Source: Cyclobacteriaceae bacterium YHN15
GTDB taxonomy: Bacteria > Bacteroidota > Bacteroidia > Cytophagales > Cyclobacteriaceae
Direction: 5' to 3'
Assembly: GCA_003797895.1 (NCBI GenBank)
Contig: RKQB01000006.1
Coordinates: 269,712 to 333,711, forward strand
DNA: 64,000 bases
The notes below the pieces were generated by a model that was not told where the DNA came from, did no database searches, and was given only the letters and a program-made list of their open reading frames with translations. Made by a program: the position numbers and the translations under genes. This document shows positions 1 through 9,243 of this stretch, one piece after another (the first letter of the stretch is position 1; the number at the start of each line of letters is the position of its first letter).

Positions 1-555
1 GGCTGTCCAGGCACAATTGGCATCAATCCGGAAAGTGGAGGAAGTGTGTTTCCTGAGTTCCCTGATGATTTCCAGATCATGATTAGTACCCAATTTAATT
101 TTGTATAGTGGCCAATCCACTTCTTTCATTTTGGAGAGCATCTTTTCTATGCTGTCTATACCTATGGTAAAATTGGTTACAGGGATTTTTTGAGGATCTA
201 AACCCAAATAATCATATAGTTTTTGGCCTTTTTTCTTGGTAAAAATATCCCATGCTGCCATGTCCAGTGCACACTGTGCAAAAGGGTTGTCCTTAAAGAT
301 TTCCCTGCCCATTTCCCAAAGTGCTTCAGGGCTGTTCCATTCTTCCTTTTCCACAACATCTTTTGATGCCTCCAACCGTTCACAGATATTTTCTGCAGTC
401 ATGCCATAAAAGGGGTTGGTAGTGGTTTCCCCTAACCCATAATATCCATCATCTTCTAACCTGACAATAATCGTATCCTGGACATCCCGGCTTTGATGGG
501 CAATGGTAAAAGTGTGTTTTAAATATAGGTCGCGAACGAAGAATGATAACTTCAT
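1..555 (-). CDS. Dipeptide epimerase (L-Ala-D/L-Glu epimerase type), C-terminal part outside window
   Basis: This is the first 185 residues of an enolase-superfamily enzyme; the gene runs off the left edge. The family interconverts L-Ala-D-Glu and L-Ala-L-Glu in the cytoplasm, part of murein peptide recycling. Visible features are the N-terminal capping domain (about 1-118), the barrel motif YKIKLGT carrying the KxK catalytic lysine (about 152-154), and RIDANCAW with the first metal-ligand Asp near 178, the usual spelling in dipeptide epimerases. The second and third metal ligands and the C-terminal lysine lie outside the window. The ATG at 555 begins MKLSFFVRDL. It is divergent from the M14 carboxypeptidase, which could supply dipeptides (inference). 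The exact substrate dipeptide cannot be told from this fragment. Confidence 0.82.
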   Translation of the reverse strand, partial: MKLSFFVRDLYLKHTFTIAHQSRDVQDTIIVRLEDDGYYGLGETTTNPFYGMTAENICERLEASKDVVEKEEWNSPEALWEMGREIFKDNPFAQCALDMAAWDIFTKKKGQKLYDYLGLDPQKIPVTNFTIGIDSIEKMLSKMKEVDWPLYKIKLGTNHDLEIIRELRKHTSSTFRIDANCAWTA

Positions 556-643
556 GGAGAATATTTTGATTTTGGAGCAAAAGTAAATTTATTTTTTTGC
601 CTAAGTTCATAACTTAGATGAATAATTTTAAAGTATACAGACC

Positions 644-2122
644 ATGAATTTCAAAAGAACCCACCTTTCTAAATTAGGATTCCTATTTGTTTCACTGCTG
701 ATTATTTCGTGTCAAAATGACGTTAAACAAAAAGAAATCCATGTGGATAAATTGGAAAAGGCCTATGAACGCTATCAGGAAAAGTCTGTAAATCACCGTA
801 GGTTCAAACACAGTGAGGTATTGCATCTGGTCAATGAAAGAAAAGGGGATTTCGATGTGGAGGTAATAGGGAAATCTGTGATGGGAAAGCCTATTTACCA
901 AATGACCACAGGCAATGGTCCGACCAAAGTCATGTTATGGTCCCAAATGCACGGCAATGAAAGCACAGCAACCATGGCCTTGTTTGATCTATTTAATTTT
1001 CTTGAGGGAGATGGAGATGGATTGGAAGATATCCGAAAGACCCTCAAAGAAAAACTCACCCTACGCTTTATACCTATGGTGAATCCCGACGGCATGGATG
1101 AATGGATCAGGAGGAATGCACTGGATATTGATTTGAACAGAGATGCCATTAAGCTAGCTTCCCCGGAGGCAGTGATTTTGAAAAACGCAAGGGACAGCTT
1201 TGCCCCTGAATTCGGTTTCAACCTTCATGACCAACATGTCTATTACACGGCCGGGGAAACGCCCACGCCGGCGACAATTTCTGTTTTGGCACCGGCATAT
1301 AACTACGAAACGGAAGTGAATGATGTCAGAAAAAGGGCTTTGCAGGTCATTGTGGGCATGAACAAAGTAATGCAAAAAGTGGCTCCCGGGCATGTGGGAA
1401 AATATGATGATGCCTTTGAGCCGAGAGCTTTTGGGGACAATTTTCAAAAATGGGGAACAAGTACTATTTTGATTGAATCCGGCGGATATCCCAATGACCC
1501 TGAAAAGCAGGTCATCAGAAAATTTAACTTTATGATCATGCTTCATGCATTGCAGGAAATAGCTGACCAGTCCTATACCTTTTATTCCTTGGATGATTAT
1601 TATGCAATACCTGACAATGCTACCCGACTGATGGATTTGGTCATTAGAAATATGGCTATGGAAAAAGAAGGACATGGCTTTGAAATTGATTTGGGAATCA
1701 GAAGAAGAGAGACTGATGCTCACGGTTCCTTTTTTGTAAACGGTATAGTTGATGATTTGGGAGATTTATCCATTTTTTATGGATTTGAAGAATTGGATGC
1801 ATCGGGCATGGAAGTGATTGAGGGCAAGGTTCATCCAACATCCTTCAATTCATTGGCTGAAATATCAGATCAAAAAGCCATTGAATTATTAAAGGAGGGT
1901 TATTTGGGGGTTATTGTTAAGGAAGCCTTAGATAGAGAACTACATGGATTACCTATTTTGGTCATGAAAAACAATAATGGGATTTCAACAGGTATCCGAA
2001 GTGGGGGAAATCCCAATTTTTACCTGGCCAAAAACGGTATGCTGAGATATGCAATCGTAAATGGGTATCTGATTGATCTTCAAAATCCAGGAAGTCATGA
2101 ATTCAGACAAAGGGTCATGTGA
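644..2122 (+). CDS. M14 family zinc carboxypeptidase, predicted lipoprotein
   Basis: A 492-residue M14 metallopeptidase that should remove C-terminal residues from peptides in the periplasm or at the cell surface. The N-terminus is a hydrophobic signal ending in a lipobox (IISC, Cys23). The zinc ligands are visible as HGNE (His103, Glu106) and NLHDQ (His195); the substrate-binding region is NPDG...RRN (147-158), and the catalytic Glu is probably Glu278 in ILIESGG. The remaining ~200 residues form a C-terminal extension without a motif I recognise. It starts 88 bases from the divergent dipeptide epimerase, suggesting a shared role in peptide salvage. Substrate specificity is not deducible. Confidence 0.85.
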   Translation: MNFKRTHLSKLGFLFVSLLIISCQNDVKQKEIHVDKLEKAYERYQEKSVNHRRFKHSEVLHLVNERKGDFDVEVIGKSVMGKPIYQMTTGNGPTKVMLWSQMHGNESTATMALFDLFNFLEGDGDGLEDIRKTLKEKLTLRFIPMVNPDGMDEWIRRNALDIDLNRDAIKLASPEAVILKNARDSFAPEFGFNLHDQHVYYTAGETPTPATISVLAPAYNYETEVNDVRKRALQVIVGMNKVMQKVAPGHVGKYDDAFEPRAFGDNFQKWGTSTILIESGGYPNDPEKQVIRKFNFMIMLHALQEIADQSYTFYSLDDYYAIPDNATRLMDLVIRNMAMEKEGHGFEIDLGIRRRETDAHGSFFVNGIVDDLGDLSIFYGFEELDASGMEVIEGKVHPTSFNSLAEISDQKAIELLKEGYLGVIVKEALDRELHGLPILVMKNNNGISTGIRSGGNPNFYLAKNGMLRYAIVNGYLIDLQNPGSHEFRQRVM

Positions 2123-2208
2123 TTTGATGCTTTTTGTACAAAAATCTAAAAATGAGCATTTTATTTATTAACTTTTAAAATCAATTGTTTTAATTAACCC
2201 ATACTTAT

Positions 2209-2766
2209 ATGACGATACTTATGATTATTCTGGCCATTATCGTGGCTGTTGCATTTTATGCTATTGGTATTTATAACAGGTTGATCAAATTGAGGACAAC
2301 TGTTTCAGAAGCATGGAGCGGAATTGATGTTCAATTAAAGAAGCGGTATGACCTGATCCCCAACCTGATCGAAACAGTGAAAGGATATGCTACCCATGAA
2401 AGGGAAACTTTTGAAAGTGTCACCAAAGCAAGAGCGGCAGCACTTTCTGCGAAGGGTGTAGAAAACCAACAGGCAGCAGAGAACAACCTCAACCGCGCGA
2501 TCACAGGTTTGTTTGCCGTGGCAGAGCAATATCCCGAACTGAAATCAAACACCAATTTTCTTCAAATGCAGCAGGATCTTTCTGCTATTGAACAGGATAT
2601 TGAAAGGTCAAGGAGATATTATAATGGATCTGTTAGGGATCAGAATATATTAATCGATTCTTTCCCAAGCAATATGGTGGCAAATGCTTTTGGATTCCAA
2701 AAGTCGGCCTTCTTCGAACTTGACAATGAAGGGGAAAGGGCCTTACCAAAAGTCAGTTTCAAGTGA
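2209..2766 (+). CDS. lemA: LemA family protein
   Basis: A 185-residue LemA-family protein: one N-terminal membrane helix (about 2-22), then the conserved helical domain with the family hallmarks RTTVSEAWSGIDVQLKKR and YDLIPNLIETVKGYA, and a SRRYYNGSVRD segment near the C-terminus. The domain is a long helical bundle exposed outside the cytoplasm; its molecular role is unclear in most bacteria. Its stop overlaps the start of the DUF2207 gene by four bases (GTGA), so the two are probably translationally coupled and may form one membrane complex. LemA commonly neighbours DUF2207 or TPM-domain membrane proteins, as here. Confidence 0.93.
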   Translation: MTILMIILAIIVAVAFYAIGIYNRLIKLRTTVSEAWSGIDVQLKKRYDLIPNLIETVKGYATHERETFESVTKARAAALSAKGVENQQAAENNLNRAITGLFAVAEQYPELKSNTNFLQMQQDLSAIEQDIERSRRYYNGSVRDQNILIDSFPSNMVANAFGFQKSAFFELDNEGERALPKVSFK

Positions 2767-4655
2767 GAAGCTTATTGTTTACCCTTTTCCTCTTACTTGG
2801 TTTTCAGCTTTTTGCTCAGGAAGAATATATCAGGTCATTCCATTCGGACTTGAAGGTGGATGCTTCCGGCCTGTTGACTGTCACAGAAACAATTGAAGTT
2901 TATGCTGCAGGAAATCAGATCAGAAGAGGAATCGTGAGGACCTTGCCATTGTCCGGTACGGATTACCGTTATAAAACTGTCAAAACCGAATACAAGGTCA
3001 TCGGTGTAAAAATGAATGGACAGGACAGTCCTTATGATACAGAAAAGCAGCAGGGAAGTTTGTATATCAATGTTGGTGATGACAGTTTTTTGGAGCCTGG
3101 ATGGTATACTTTTCAAATAACCTATACTGCTGAAGGGCAACTTGGGTATTTTGAGGACTATGATGAGCTTTATTGGAATGTGAATGGTTTTGGTTGGGTG
3201 TTTAGGATCGAAAATATTTCAGCAGCTGTTCAAATTCCTCAAGAAGCGGAATTTTTACAATCTTCATGCTATACAGGATATTCAGGCTCCACCGAACAAA
3301 ATTGTAGTACAGAAACGCTCCCTGATGGTAGACTGATATTTAGGGCAGAAAACCTTGCTTCTGGGCAAAATCTCACCATAGCGACAGGGTTTACCAAAGG
3401 AATTGTAAGTCTTCCTCCCCCACCTACTTTTATTGAACAGTTTGGTTTATTGATATTTACAGGTATAATGACCTTAGTGCTTTTGGTCTATTACATCTAT
3501 ACCTGGCAGAAGTATGGGGTAGATCCTCCCAAGCCTACTGTCATCCCTGAATTTAACCCTCCTTCCGATTTGTCTCCAGCTTCCATGGGTATGCTGCATA
3601 AAGGATATTTTTGGGGTGAATTGATATCCGCATCCATAGTACATCTGGCAGTGAACGGTTATCTTAGGATTGAAGAAAAAAGTAAGGACCAACTTTTCGG
3701 GTTGTTCAAGTCCACCGAATTCCATTTGGTAAAATTGAAAGAGGAGGATGATGCTTTACCCAAAGAAGAGCGGAAGCTGATGCAATATTTTTTCACCAAT
3801 GGCAATATCGCAGTGATTGATGGGAAATTTAGCAGCCATTTTAAAAGTATGTATCAGGCTTATATGAACAGTTTGGTGACGGAGCATAAACCTTTTTTAA
3901 CACAGGGGAGCAACTGGAAATTTTGGTTAGGCCCCGTTTTTATTTTTATTATTTATGCTTTGGTGGCCAGAAGTTTTGATTTTGGCAATTATACTTCATC
4001 CAATTTGGATTTTAATTTGGAAAATGTTCCAATACTTCCATTGGCTATTTTCTTTATGGTTTTCATCATTATTTCTCTTATCAAAAAAAGGGGAACAAAC
4101 TGGTTGTTTTTTTCATTGATTGGGCTGTTGTTTTTGGGAGGTTCCTATTATTTATTTTCCAAAAGTGCTATTTCACTGAATAATTTTATTCTTATCGTTT
4201 TTATTGTTTTCGCAGTCATTTCCTTCTTCACCTATATCTATCTGATCCGCAGACCCAGTGAAGAGAAATTAGACTTAAGGGCAAGAATTGACGGTTTCAT
4301 GCGGTATTTGAGTGCTGCTGAAGAAAGGCAACTTCAAATGTTTAATCCCCCAAAGTTGACTCCTGAAGTATTTGAAAAGTTGCTTCCCTATGCCATGGCA
4401 TTTAAAGTGGATAAAATCTGGGGGCAGAAATTCCAGACCTTAATGGAAAGGGCCAGCCTTCAAAACCAGCACCGTACCTCCTGGTATTCCGGTTCCCGAG
4501 CCTATTCCTATGGTGCATTGGGGAATCATATCAACAGATCCCTTACCAATTCCATCAATAGCTCCTCAGGGACCAATAGCAGTGGGGGCAGTGGATCATC
4601 AGGTGGGGGTTCCTCCGGAGGTGGAAGAGGCGGCGGCGGCGGCGGCGGTCGTTGA
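2763..4655 (+). CDS. DUF2207 domain membrane protein with Gly-rich tail
   Basis: A 630-residue predicted membrane protein that starts at a GTG overlapping the lemA stop. It has a signal peptide (1-18), an extracytoplasmic beta-rich DUF2207 domain (about 20-215), a membrane helix near 225-250, a soluble segment, then four hydrophobic helices (about 385-500), and a cytoplasmic or exposed tail ending in a Ser/Gly run and about eight near-consecutive glycines. DUF2207 proteins have no established biochemical activity. The Gly-rich tail is common in this family and resembles tails of TPM-domain proteins. It forms a likely operon with lemA and, 72 bases downstream, the SIMPL gene. Confidence 0.88.
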   Translation: MRSLLFTLFLLLGFQLFAQEEYIRSFHSDLKVDASGLLTVTETIEVYAAGNQIRRGIVRTLPLSGTDYRYKTVKTEYKVIGVKMNGQDSPYDTEKQQGSLYINVGDDSFLEPGWYTFQITYTAEGQLGYFEDYDELYWNVNGFGWVFRIENISAAVQIPQEAEFLQSSCYTGYSGSTEQNCSTETLPDGRLIFRAENLASGQNLTIATGFTKGIVSLPPPPTFIEQFGLLIFTGIMTLVLLVYYIYTWQKYGVDPPKPTVIPEFNPPSDLSPASMGMLHKGYFWGELISASIVHLAVNGYLRIEEKSKDQLFGLFKSTEFHLVKLKEEDDALPKEERKLMQYFFTNGNIAVIDGKFSSHFKSMYQAYMNSLVTEHKPFLTQGSNWKFWLGPVFIFIIYALVARSFDFGNYTSSNLDFNLENVPILPLAIFFMVFIIISLIKKRGTNWLFFSLIGLLFLGGSYYLFSKSAISLNNFILIVFIVFAVISFFTYIYLIRRPSEEKLDLRARIDGFMRYLSAAEERQLQMFNPPKLTPEVFEKLLPYAMAFKVDKIWGQKFQTLMERASLQNQHRTSWYSGSRAYSYGALGNHINRSLTNSINSSSGTNSSGGSGSSGGGSSGGGRGGGGGGGR

Positions 4656-4727
4656 TTTCTCTAAAGATATAGGTGTTTTTAGCAGGAATTTTAGTGTAAT
4701 TTTAAGCAAGTAATCCAATACTGCATT

Positions 4728-5459
4728 ATGAAAAATCATCTTACTGCCATCATTTTTGCCTTGGCGATTATTATTGCTGCTGCTTTGCTAGGTAATGCAG
4801 TCATCAACAGGAACAAAAAATCCGGAACAATAGATGTGACGGGTTTGGGACAGAAAAATTTCACCTCAGACTTGGTAGTCTGGGAAGGGAATTTCAGCAG
4901 GGAGAGTATGGAAATCAAAGTGGCTTATACTGAACTGGAAAAGGACAGGAAAGCAGTATTGGATTATTTGGTTTCCAAAGGAATTCCAAAAGAGAAAATA
5001 ATATTCAAAGCTGTTAATACCAATCCTCTTTACAGACAGAATTACAGCAGTACAGGGAATTATATGGGACAGACTTTTCTGGGTTATGAACTTAATCAAA
5101 CCTTGGAAATTGAATCAAATGATGTAGACAAGGTAGAACTGATTTCCCGTGAAATTACGGAACTCTTACTTCAGGGAGTTAAATTTTATTCTCAGCCTCC
5201 CCGGTATTACTATACTGATCTTGAGAGCTTGAAGATTGAAATGATTTCCCGTGCCACAGAAGATGCCAGGTTAAGGGCAGAAAAAATTGCCGAGAATTCA
5301 GGTTCCAGGTTGGGCAGATTGATTTCAGGAAATATGGGGATTTTTCAGATTACCGGACAGAATTCAACGGAAGACTATTCGTGGGGAGGAACATTTAATA
5401 CTTCATCCAAGGATAAGACTGCTTCGATTACCATGAGATTAAGCTATGGGGTGAGATAA
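4728..5459 (+). CDS. SIMPL domain (DUF541) protein
   Basis: A 243-residue protein with an N-terminal membrane anchor or uncleaved signal (about 5-25) followed by a SIMPL/DUF541 domain. Supporting features are the opening strand IDVTGLGQKNFTSDLVVWEG, the DRKAVLDYLVSKGIPKEKI helix and the closing RAEKIAENSGSRLGRLISG region, all in family order. Bacterial DUF541 proteins are periplasmic or envelope proteins of uncertain function (the E. coli YggE group is linked to oxidative-stress tolerance). It lies in line with lemA-DUF2207 and is followed by a strong hairpin terminator. Confidence 0.86.
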   Translation: MKNHLTAIIFALAIIIAAALLGNAVINRNKKSGTIDVTGLGQKNFTSDLVVWEGNFSRESMEIKVAYTELEKDRKAVLDYLVSKGIPKEKIIFKAVNTNPLYRQNYSSTGNYMGQTFLGYELNQTLEIESNDVDKVELISREITELLLQGVKFYSQPPRYYYTDLESLKIEMISRATEDARLRAEKIAENSGSRLGRLISGNMGIFQITGQNSTEDYSWGGTFNTSSKDKTASITMRLSYGVR

Positions 5460-5487
5460 AAGGTAAGATTCTTATTTAAAACCCAAT

Positions 5488-5521
5488 AAAAAAACCCACG
5501 CTTTGAACCGTGGGTTTTTTT
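5488..5521. terminator. Bidirectional intrinsic terminator
   Basis: A perfect 13-bp inverted repeat: AAAAAAACCCACG at 5488-5500, an 8-base loop, and CGTGGGTTTTTTT at 5509-5521. The A and T runs on both flanks let it end transcription of the SIMPL gene on the plus strand and of ndk on the minus strand, which converge here. Confidence 0.9.
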
Positions 5522-5538
5522 AGGTTTAGTACCCAAGT

Positions 5539-5961
5539 TTACCTAACTCTTTCCAATTGACTGAAGTAGAAGTTCCCCTCAATATCAGCATTTTCATCAG
5601 AATCAGAACCGTGGACTGCGTTTGCCTCAATGGAAGTGGCAAAAATCTTCCTGATAGTTCCTTCGGCCGCATTGGCAGGATTGGTAGCACCTATCAATGT
5701 TCTGAAATCTTCAACAGCATTTTCTTTTTCTAAGATAGCAGCAATGATAGGACCTGAGGACATGTATTTGCACAAATCGGCATAAAAAGGCCTTTCTTTA
5801 TGGACTGCATAGAATTTACCTGCTAATTCAGGAGTAAGTTGTGTAGCTTTCAAAGCTACTATTTTAAAACCTGCTTCTTCAATCATTTTCAATATTGCAC
5901 CTGAATTTCCTGCTCCGAAAGCATCGGGCTTAATCATCGTGAATGTTCTGTTTCCTACCAT
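5539..5961 (-). CDS. ndk: Nucleoside-diphosphate kinase
   Basis: A 140-residue NDK that transfers the gamma phosphate from ATP to other nucleoside diphosphates in the cytoplasm through a phospho-histidine. The N-terminal TFTMIKPDA, the KERPFYADLCKYM and the active-site segment NAVHGSDS (His117) are intact, and the length is standard. The conserved Arg/Asn region reads RTLIGATNPANA. It is divergent from nrnA; ndk beside nrnA and an FKBP lipoprotein (GldI-like) is a common Bacteroidota arrangement. On the minus strand, a TATTTTTG word at 6004-5997 matches the phylum's -7 consensus and lies 36 bases upstream of the start; I could not find a matching -33 element. Confidence 0.97.
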   Translation of the reverse strand: MVGNRTFTMIKPDAFGAGNSGAILKMIEEAGFKIVALKATQLTPELAGKFYAVHKERPFYADLCKYMSSGPIIAAILEKENAVEDFRTLIGATNPANAAEGTIRKIFATSIEANAVHGSDSDENADIEGNFYFSQLERVR

Positions 5962-6079
5962 TTTTCTGGAATTTATTTCTGTTTTTAATGTGGGTGCAAA
6001 AATAGGGGAAATCAGTTAAACTCCATATAAAGCTTGATAAATCTCTGTTATCTAATTAAAAACTAGGATTTTATAGGTA

Positions 6080-6111
6080 TTGGGAATTTTGAAAAATATT
6101 CCTGACCTTTG
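6080..6111 (+). promoter_or_regulatory. Probable sigma-ABfr-type promoter for nrnA
   Basis: TTG at 6080-6082, then 21 bases, then GACCTTTG at 6104-6111, close to the Bacteroidota TTG / TAnnTTTG pattern with one mismatch in the -7 word. Its position means that the in-frame TTG at 6080 is promoter sequence, not a start codon, and supports starting nrnA at 6134 or 6152. Confidence 0.5.
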
Positions 6112-6133
6112 CGAACTATATTTCTTAATAGGA

Positions 6134-7192
6134 ATGTACAAAAGCAATCAAATGCAGGAATTAGAGTCATTCAAAGATAGAATATCATCCCCTCATAAAA
6201 TAGTTATAACCACCCATCATAAACCTGATGCAGATGCCTTAGGTTCGTCTTTGGGTATGGCTAACTATTTGAAAAAGAAGGGTCATGAAGTTACAGTAAT
6301 TACTCCTTCGGATTATCCCTATTTTCTACATTGGATGAAAGGGAACGATCAGGTTCTCAATTTTGAAGATCCGAATCACAGGGGAAAAGCTATAGAAAAA
6401 GTATTGGCTGCAGATACGATTTTCTGCATGGACTTTTCATGTTTAAAGAGGCTTCATGACCTTGCCTCCTTTATTACAAAGTCCAATGCGTATATTGTCA
6501 ACATTGACCATCATCAGGATCCTAAGAATTTTGCTGATTTTCAATATTTAAGTACAAAAGCAGCGGCTACCTGTGAACTCGTTTATGATCTGATTGTGAG
6601 TATAGGAGATAAACCTTTAATTGATAAAGATATCGCTGACTGCCTTTATGCCGGAATAATGACCGATACCGGAGGCTTCAGGCATCCGAATACCACCAAG
6701 AACGTTCACCTCATTACAGCCGAACTTATAGAGTTGGGGGCGGATAACACCAAAATTTCCCGCTTGATTTATGACACCAATTCTGTCAATAGACTGAAAT
6801 TTATAGGTTTTGCCATCACGAGAAGATTAACAATAATTGAAGATCTGCAGACGGCTTATTTTTCCATCAGTAAGAAAGATTTACGTAAGTACAGTTCACA
6901 GACAGGAGATACGGAAGGATTGGTAAATTATGCCCTCTCATTGGATGGTATAAAAATTGCTGCACTATTTACTGAAAGGGAAGATGGTATTAAGATATCT
7001 TTCCGGTCTACTGAGGATGTTACGATCAATAAATTTGCGGCAGAATTCTTTGACGGAGGGGGCCATAAAAATGCATCAGGTGGTAAATCCTCCCTTTCCC
7101 TGCAAGAGACCACAGAAAAATTCGAAAAACTCATAAAAGAAAATCAAAAATCACTCTTTAGTAAATCAGAACTCATCCATGAAAAAAATTAA
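6134..7192 (+). CDS. nrnA: DHH/DHHA1 phosphoesterase, NrnA-like
   Basis: A DHH-family bifunctional oligoribonuclease / pAp phosphatase, which degrades nano-RNAs and 3'-phosphoadenosine 5'-phosphate in the cytoplasm. The order of motifs is complete: THHKPDADALGSS, CMDFSC, the signature IDHHQDP, MTDTGGFRHPNT, and the C-terminal DHHA1 glycine motif GGGHKNASGG. The frame stays open back to a TTG at 6080, but that lies in the putative promoter. I chose ATG 6134 (352 residues); ATG 6152 (MQELESF) gives the N-terminus most like relatives and is equally possible. Its 3' end overlaps the FKBP gene by 14 bases, so the two are co-transcribed. Confidence 0.9.
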   Translation: MYKSNQMQELESFKDRISSPHKIVITTHHKPDADALGSSLGMANYLKKKGHEVTVITPSDYPYFLHWMKGNDQVLNFEDPNHRGKAIEKVLAADTIFCMDFSCLKRLHDLASFITKSNAYIVNIDHHQDPKNFADFQYLSTKAAATCELVYDLIVSIGDKPLIDKDIADCLYAGIMTDTGGFRHPNTTKNVHLITAELIELGADNTKISRLIYDTNSVNRLKFIGFAITRRLTIIEDLQTAYFSISKKDLRKYSSQTGDTEGLVNYALSLDGIKIAALFTEREDGIKISFRSTEDVTINKFAAEFFDGGGHKNASGGKSSLSLQETTEKFEKLIKENQKSLFSKSELIHEKN

Positions 7193-8114
7193 ATCATTAT
7201 TATTTTCTGTTGCCATGATGGCCACTGCCTTTAGTGCGGTGTCCTGCAACAAAACCCAAACTACTTCTGATGGTATCGAATACACCTATATTAAAGAAGG
7301 TGATGTCGCCCCCAAAAATGGAGAGTTCGTATTATACCATCTTATTGTAAAAAATGATAAAGATTCGACCTTCATTTCTACATATGATCAAAAAATGCCA
7401 GCCTACCTTCAGTTCAATGATTCAATTCCAAGGCAATCTGGAATGGATGAGATCTTTTTGGGATTAAAAAAAGGAGACAGTATTGCATTCGAATCTACTG
7501 CCCAAAAAGTATTTGGAGAAAATATGCCCTTCTTTCTTCAAAATGAACAAAAAGTTAAAATCAGGATAGGAGTTGTGGATGTTTTGGATTATGCTGGTGT
7601 AGAAGCATATTTTACAGCGCTACAGGAAGCAGAAATGAAGCAGCAGGCTGAAAACTCAGTTAAACAACTTGAAATAGATACCCAGATTATTCAGGATTAT
7701 ATTGCAGAAAATAATATTCAGGCAAACAGGACATCTTCGGGATTATATTACGTCATAGAGTCAGAAGGAAGTGGTGATGCAATCGAAACCGGCGACCTGG
7801 CATTTGTTCACTATGCAGGTTATCTGTTAGATGGCACCTTGTTTGACACCAGCATCAAGGACCTTGCCCAAAGCAATGGGGTCTATAATGAGCAAAGAGA
7901 TATGGCCGATGGATATTCTCCTCTGGAAGTAAGAGTTGGAATGGGTCAGGTAATTCAAGGTTGGGATGAAGGTCTTGCCCTTTTGAAGAAAGGTGACAAA
8001 GCTAAATTCCTTATCCCTTCTCCTTTGGCTTATGGCGATAGAAATGCAGGGGGCCCTATAAAGCCAAACTCTGTTTTGATATTTGACGTAGAAATCAAAG
8101 ACGTCCAAAAATAA
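7179..8114 (+). CDS. FKBP-type peptidyl-prolyl isomerase lipoprotein (GldI-like)
   Basis: A 311-residue lipoprotein (lipobox AVSC, Cys23) with a canonical C-terminal FKBP domain (about 195-311: VHYAGYLLDGTLFDTS, VIQGWDEGLALLKKGDK, IPSPLAYGDR, NSVLIFDVEI), preceded by a diverged FKBP-like region (about 40-125) and a helical linker rich in Glu and Gln. It should catalyse proline cis-trans isomerisation on proteins outside the cytoplasmic membrane. In gliding Bacteroidota, the lipoprotein GldI sits next to a DHH phosphoesterase gene; this gene has that context, but gliding cannot be shown from this window alone. It is followed 3 bases later by a second FKBP lipoprotein. Confidence 0.85.
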   Translation: MKKIKSLLFSVAMMATAFSAVSCNKTQTTSDGIEYTYIKEGDVAPKNGEFVLYHLIVKNDKDSTFISTYDQKMPAYLQFNDSIPRQSGMDEIFLGLKKGDSIAFESTAQKVFGENMPFFLQNEQKVKIRIGVVDVLDYAGVEAYFTALQEAEMKQQAENSVKQLEIDTQIIQDYIAENNIQANRTSSGLYYVIESEGSGDAIETGDLAFVHYAGYLLDGTLFDTSIKDLAQSNGVYNEQRDMADGYSPLEVRVGMGQVIQGWDEGLALLKKGDKAKFLIPSPLAYGDRNAGGPIKPNSVLIFDVEIKDVQK

Positions 8115-8117
8115 AAT

Positions 8118-8675
8118 ATGAAAAATTTAAGCATTGGTATTTTGTTATTATTGATTCTTTTTTCGGGATGTGTTTCCGATGAAGAAAACAATCAGATCAT
8201 TTTTGAAAGAGATCTACAAAAGATTGAAGAATATTTAGTGCAAAACCCCATTGCTTCGGTTAAAAAGTTAGAGGACCCAGCAACTGGCATCAGAATCTTA
8301 TGGCAGGAAGTGTCGGAAAGTGGAAAAACTCCTGTTGCATTGGATACCATTGTGGTTGATTACGTAGGTAAATTATTGAATAATTTTGTCTTCGATACTT
8401 CCCTGGAGTCGGTCGCTAAGGATAAAAACATTTTCAATCCAAACAGAACCTATGAACCCCTACAATTCCTTTTTGGAATATCTGACGTAATTGCCGGGTT
8501 TGAATTTGCCGTTTTTAATATGGAAGAGGGAGATAAGGCAACAGTCATCATGCCATCTCTATACGGATATGGAACGTTTGAACAATCTGGAATTCCCCGG
8601 AATTCCCCTTTGATTTTCGAATTGGATTTAATACAAATTAAAGGAGTCGTAGAGGATGAAGTTATTGAAGAATAA
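8118..8675 (+). CDS. Small FKBP-like lipoprotein, degenerate
   Basis: A 185-residue lipoprotein (lipobox FSGC, Cys17) with an FKBP-like fold pattern: VDYVGKLLNNFVFDTS, VIAGFEFAVFNMEEGDK, PSLYGYGTF, NSPLIFELDL. The Trp at the base of the canonical FKBP pocket (VIxGW) is Phe here, and the loop after FDTS contains the insert LESVAKDKNIF, so prolyl isomerase activity is uncertain. It starts 3 bases after the larger FKBP gene and overlaps the next gene by 20 bases, indicating one operon. It resembles the gene at 9448 closely enough to be its paralogue. Confidence 0.78.
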   Translation: MKNLSIGILLLLILFSGCVSDEENNQIIFERDLQKIEEYLVQNPIASVKKLEDPATGIRILWQEVSESGKTPVALDTIVVDYVGKLLNNFVFDTSLESVAKDKNIFNPNRTYEPLQFLFGISDVIAGFEFAVFNMEEGDKATVIMPSLYGYGTFEQSGIPRNSPLIFELDLIQIKGVVEDEVIEE

Positions 8676-9210
8676 GCTCAGTTCACTGTTTTTTTTGTTG
8701 TTTTTGGCAATATTTGGATTTGCCTGCAACACCCCCACGCCATTTGGCCCTGTTTATGACACGGAAGGCAATTTAGCAAGGGATGCAGAAATTATTGCAG
8801 ATTTTCTGGAGACAGCTCAAATTGATAGTTTGTATAGAATTCATGATCCCAATGGAGTAATTGTCATTGTTCAGGAAGAAGGACCCGGCACCAAACCCAG
8901 TGAATTCAGACTTATTTACACGAATTATAATGGTAGGTTGTTGGACGGGACAATGTTTGATACGAATAATGAAGATCTGGCCAAGGAAAATGATATTTAT
9001 GATGCCAACCGCCTTTATAGGATATTCCAGTTTACCTTAGGTAGCGGAGAAGCTATTCAGGGATTCAATATAGGGTTCCGTCAATTGAAAAGCGGTTCTA
9101 AGGCCATTTTGATTATACCATCTACATGGGCTTATAGGGATCAGGAAAGAGATAGGATTCCTGCCAATTCAATATTAATGTTTGAGGTGGAATTCCTAGG
9201 TTGGGAGTAA
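8656..9210 (+). CDS. Small FKBP-like lipoprotein, degenerate
   Basis: A 184-residue lipoprotein (lipobox FAC, Cys24) with FKBP landmarks: YTNYNGRLLDGTMFDTN, AIQGFNIGFRQLKSGSK, IPSTWAYRDQ, NSILMFEVEF. As in its upstream neighbour, VIxGW has become AIxGF. The 20-base overlap with the preceding gene implies tight translational coupling. A terminator follows. I infer a periplasmic or outer-membrane folding helper or scaffold rather than a confirmed isomerase. Confidence 0.75.
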   Translation: MKLLKNKLSSLFFLLFLAIFGFACNTPTPFGPVYDTEGNLARDAEIIADFLETAQIDSLYRIHDPNGVIVIVQEEGPGTKPSEFRLIYTNYNGRLLDGTMFDTNNEDLAKENDIYDANRLYRIFQFTLGSGEAIQGFNIGFRQLKSGSKAILIIPSTWAYRDQERDRIPANSILMFEVEFLGWE

Positions 9211-9243
9211 GAATATAGATGATCTATAAAATAAAAATAATGG

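Noticed and set aside
1154..1723. A 189-residue frame on the minus strand opposite the M14 gene
   Set aside because: The plus-strand protein has a full set of zinc and catalytic residues; the antisense frame has none and is Ser/His/Ile-rich in a way typical of shadows.
6080..6133. TTG start and 18-residue extension of NrnA
   Set aside because: The sequence looks like the gene's promoter, and the added residues do not resemble relatives.
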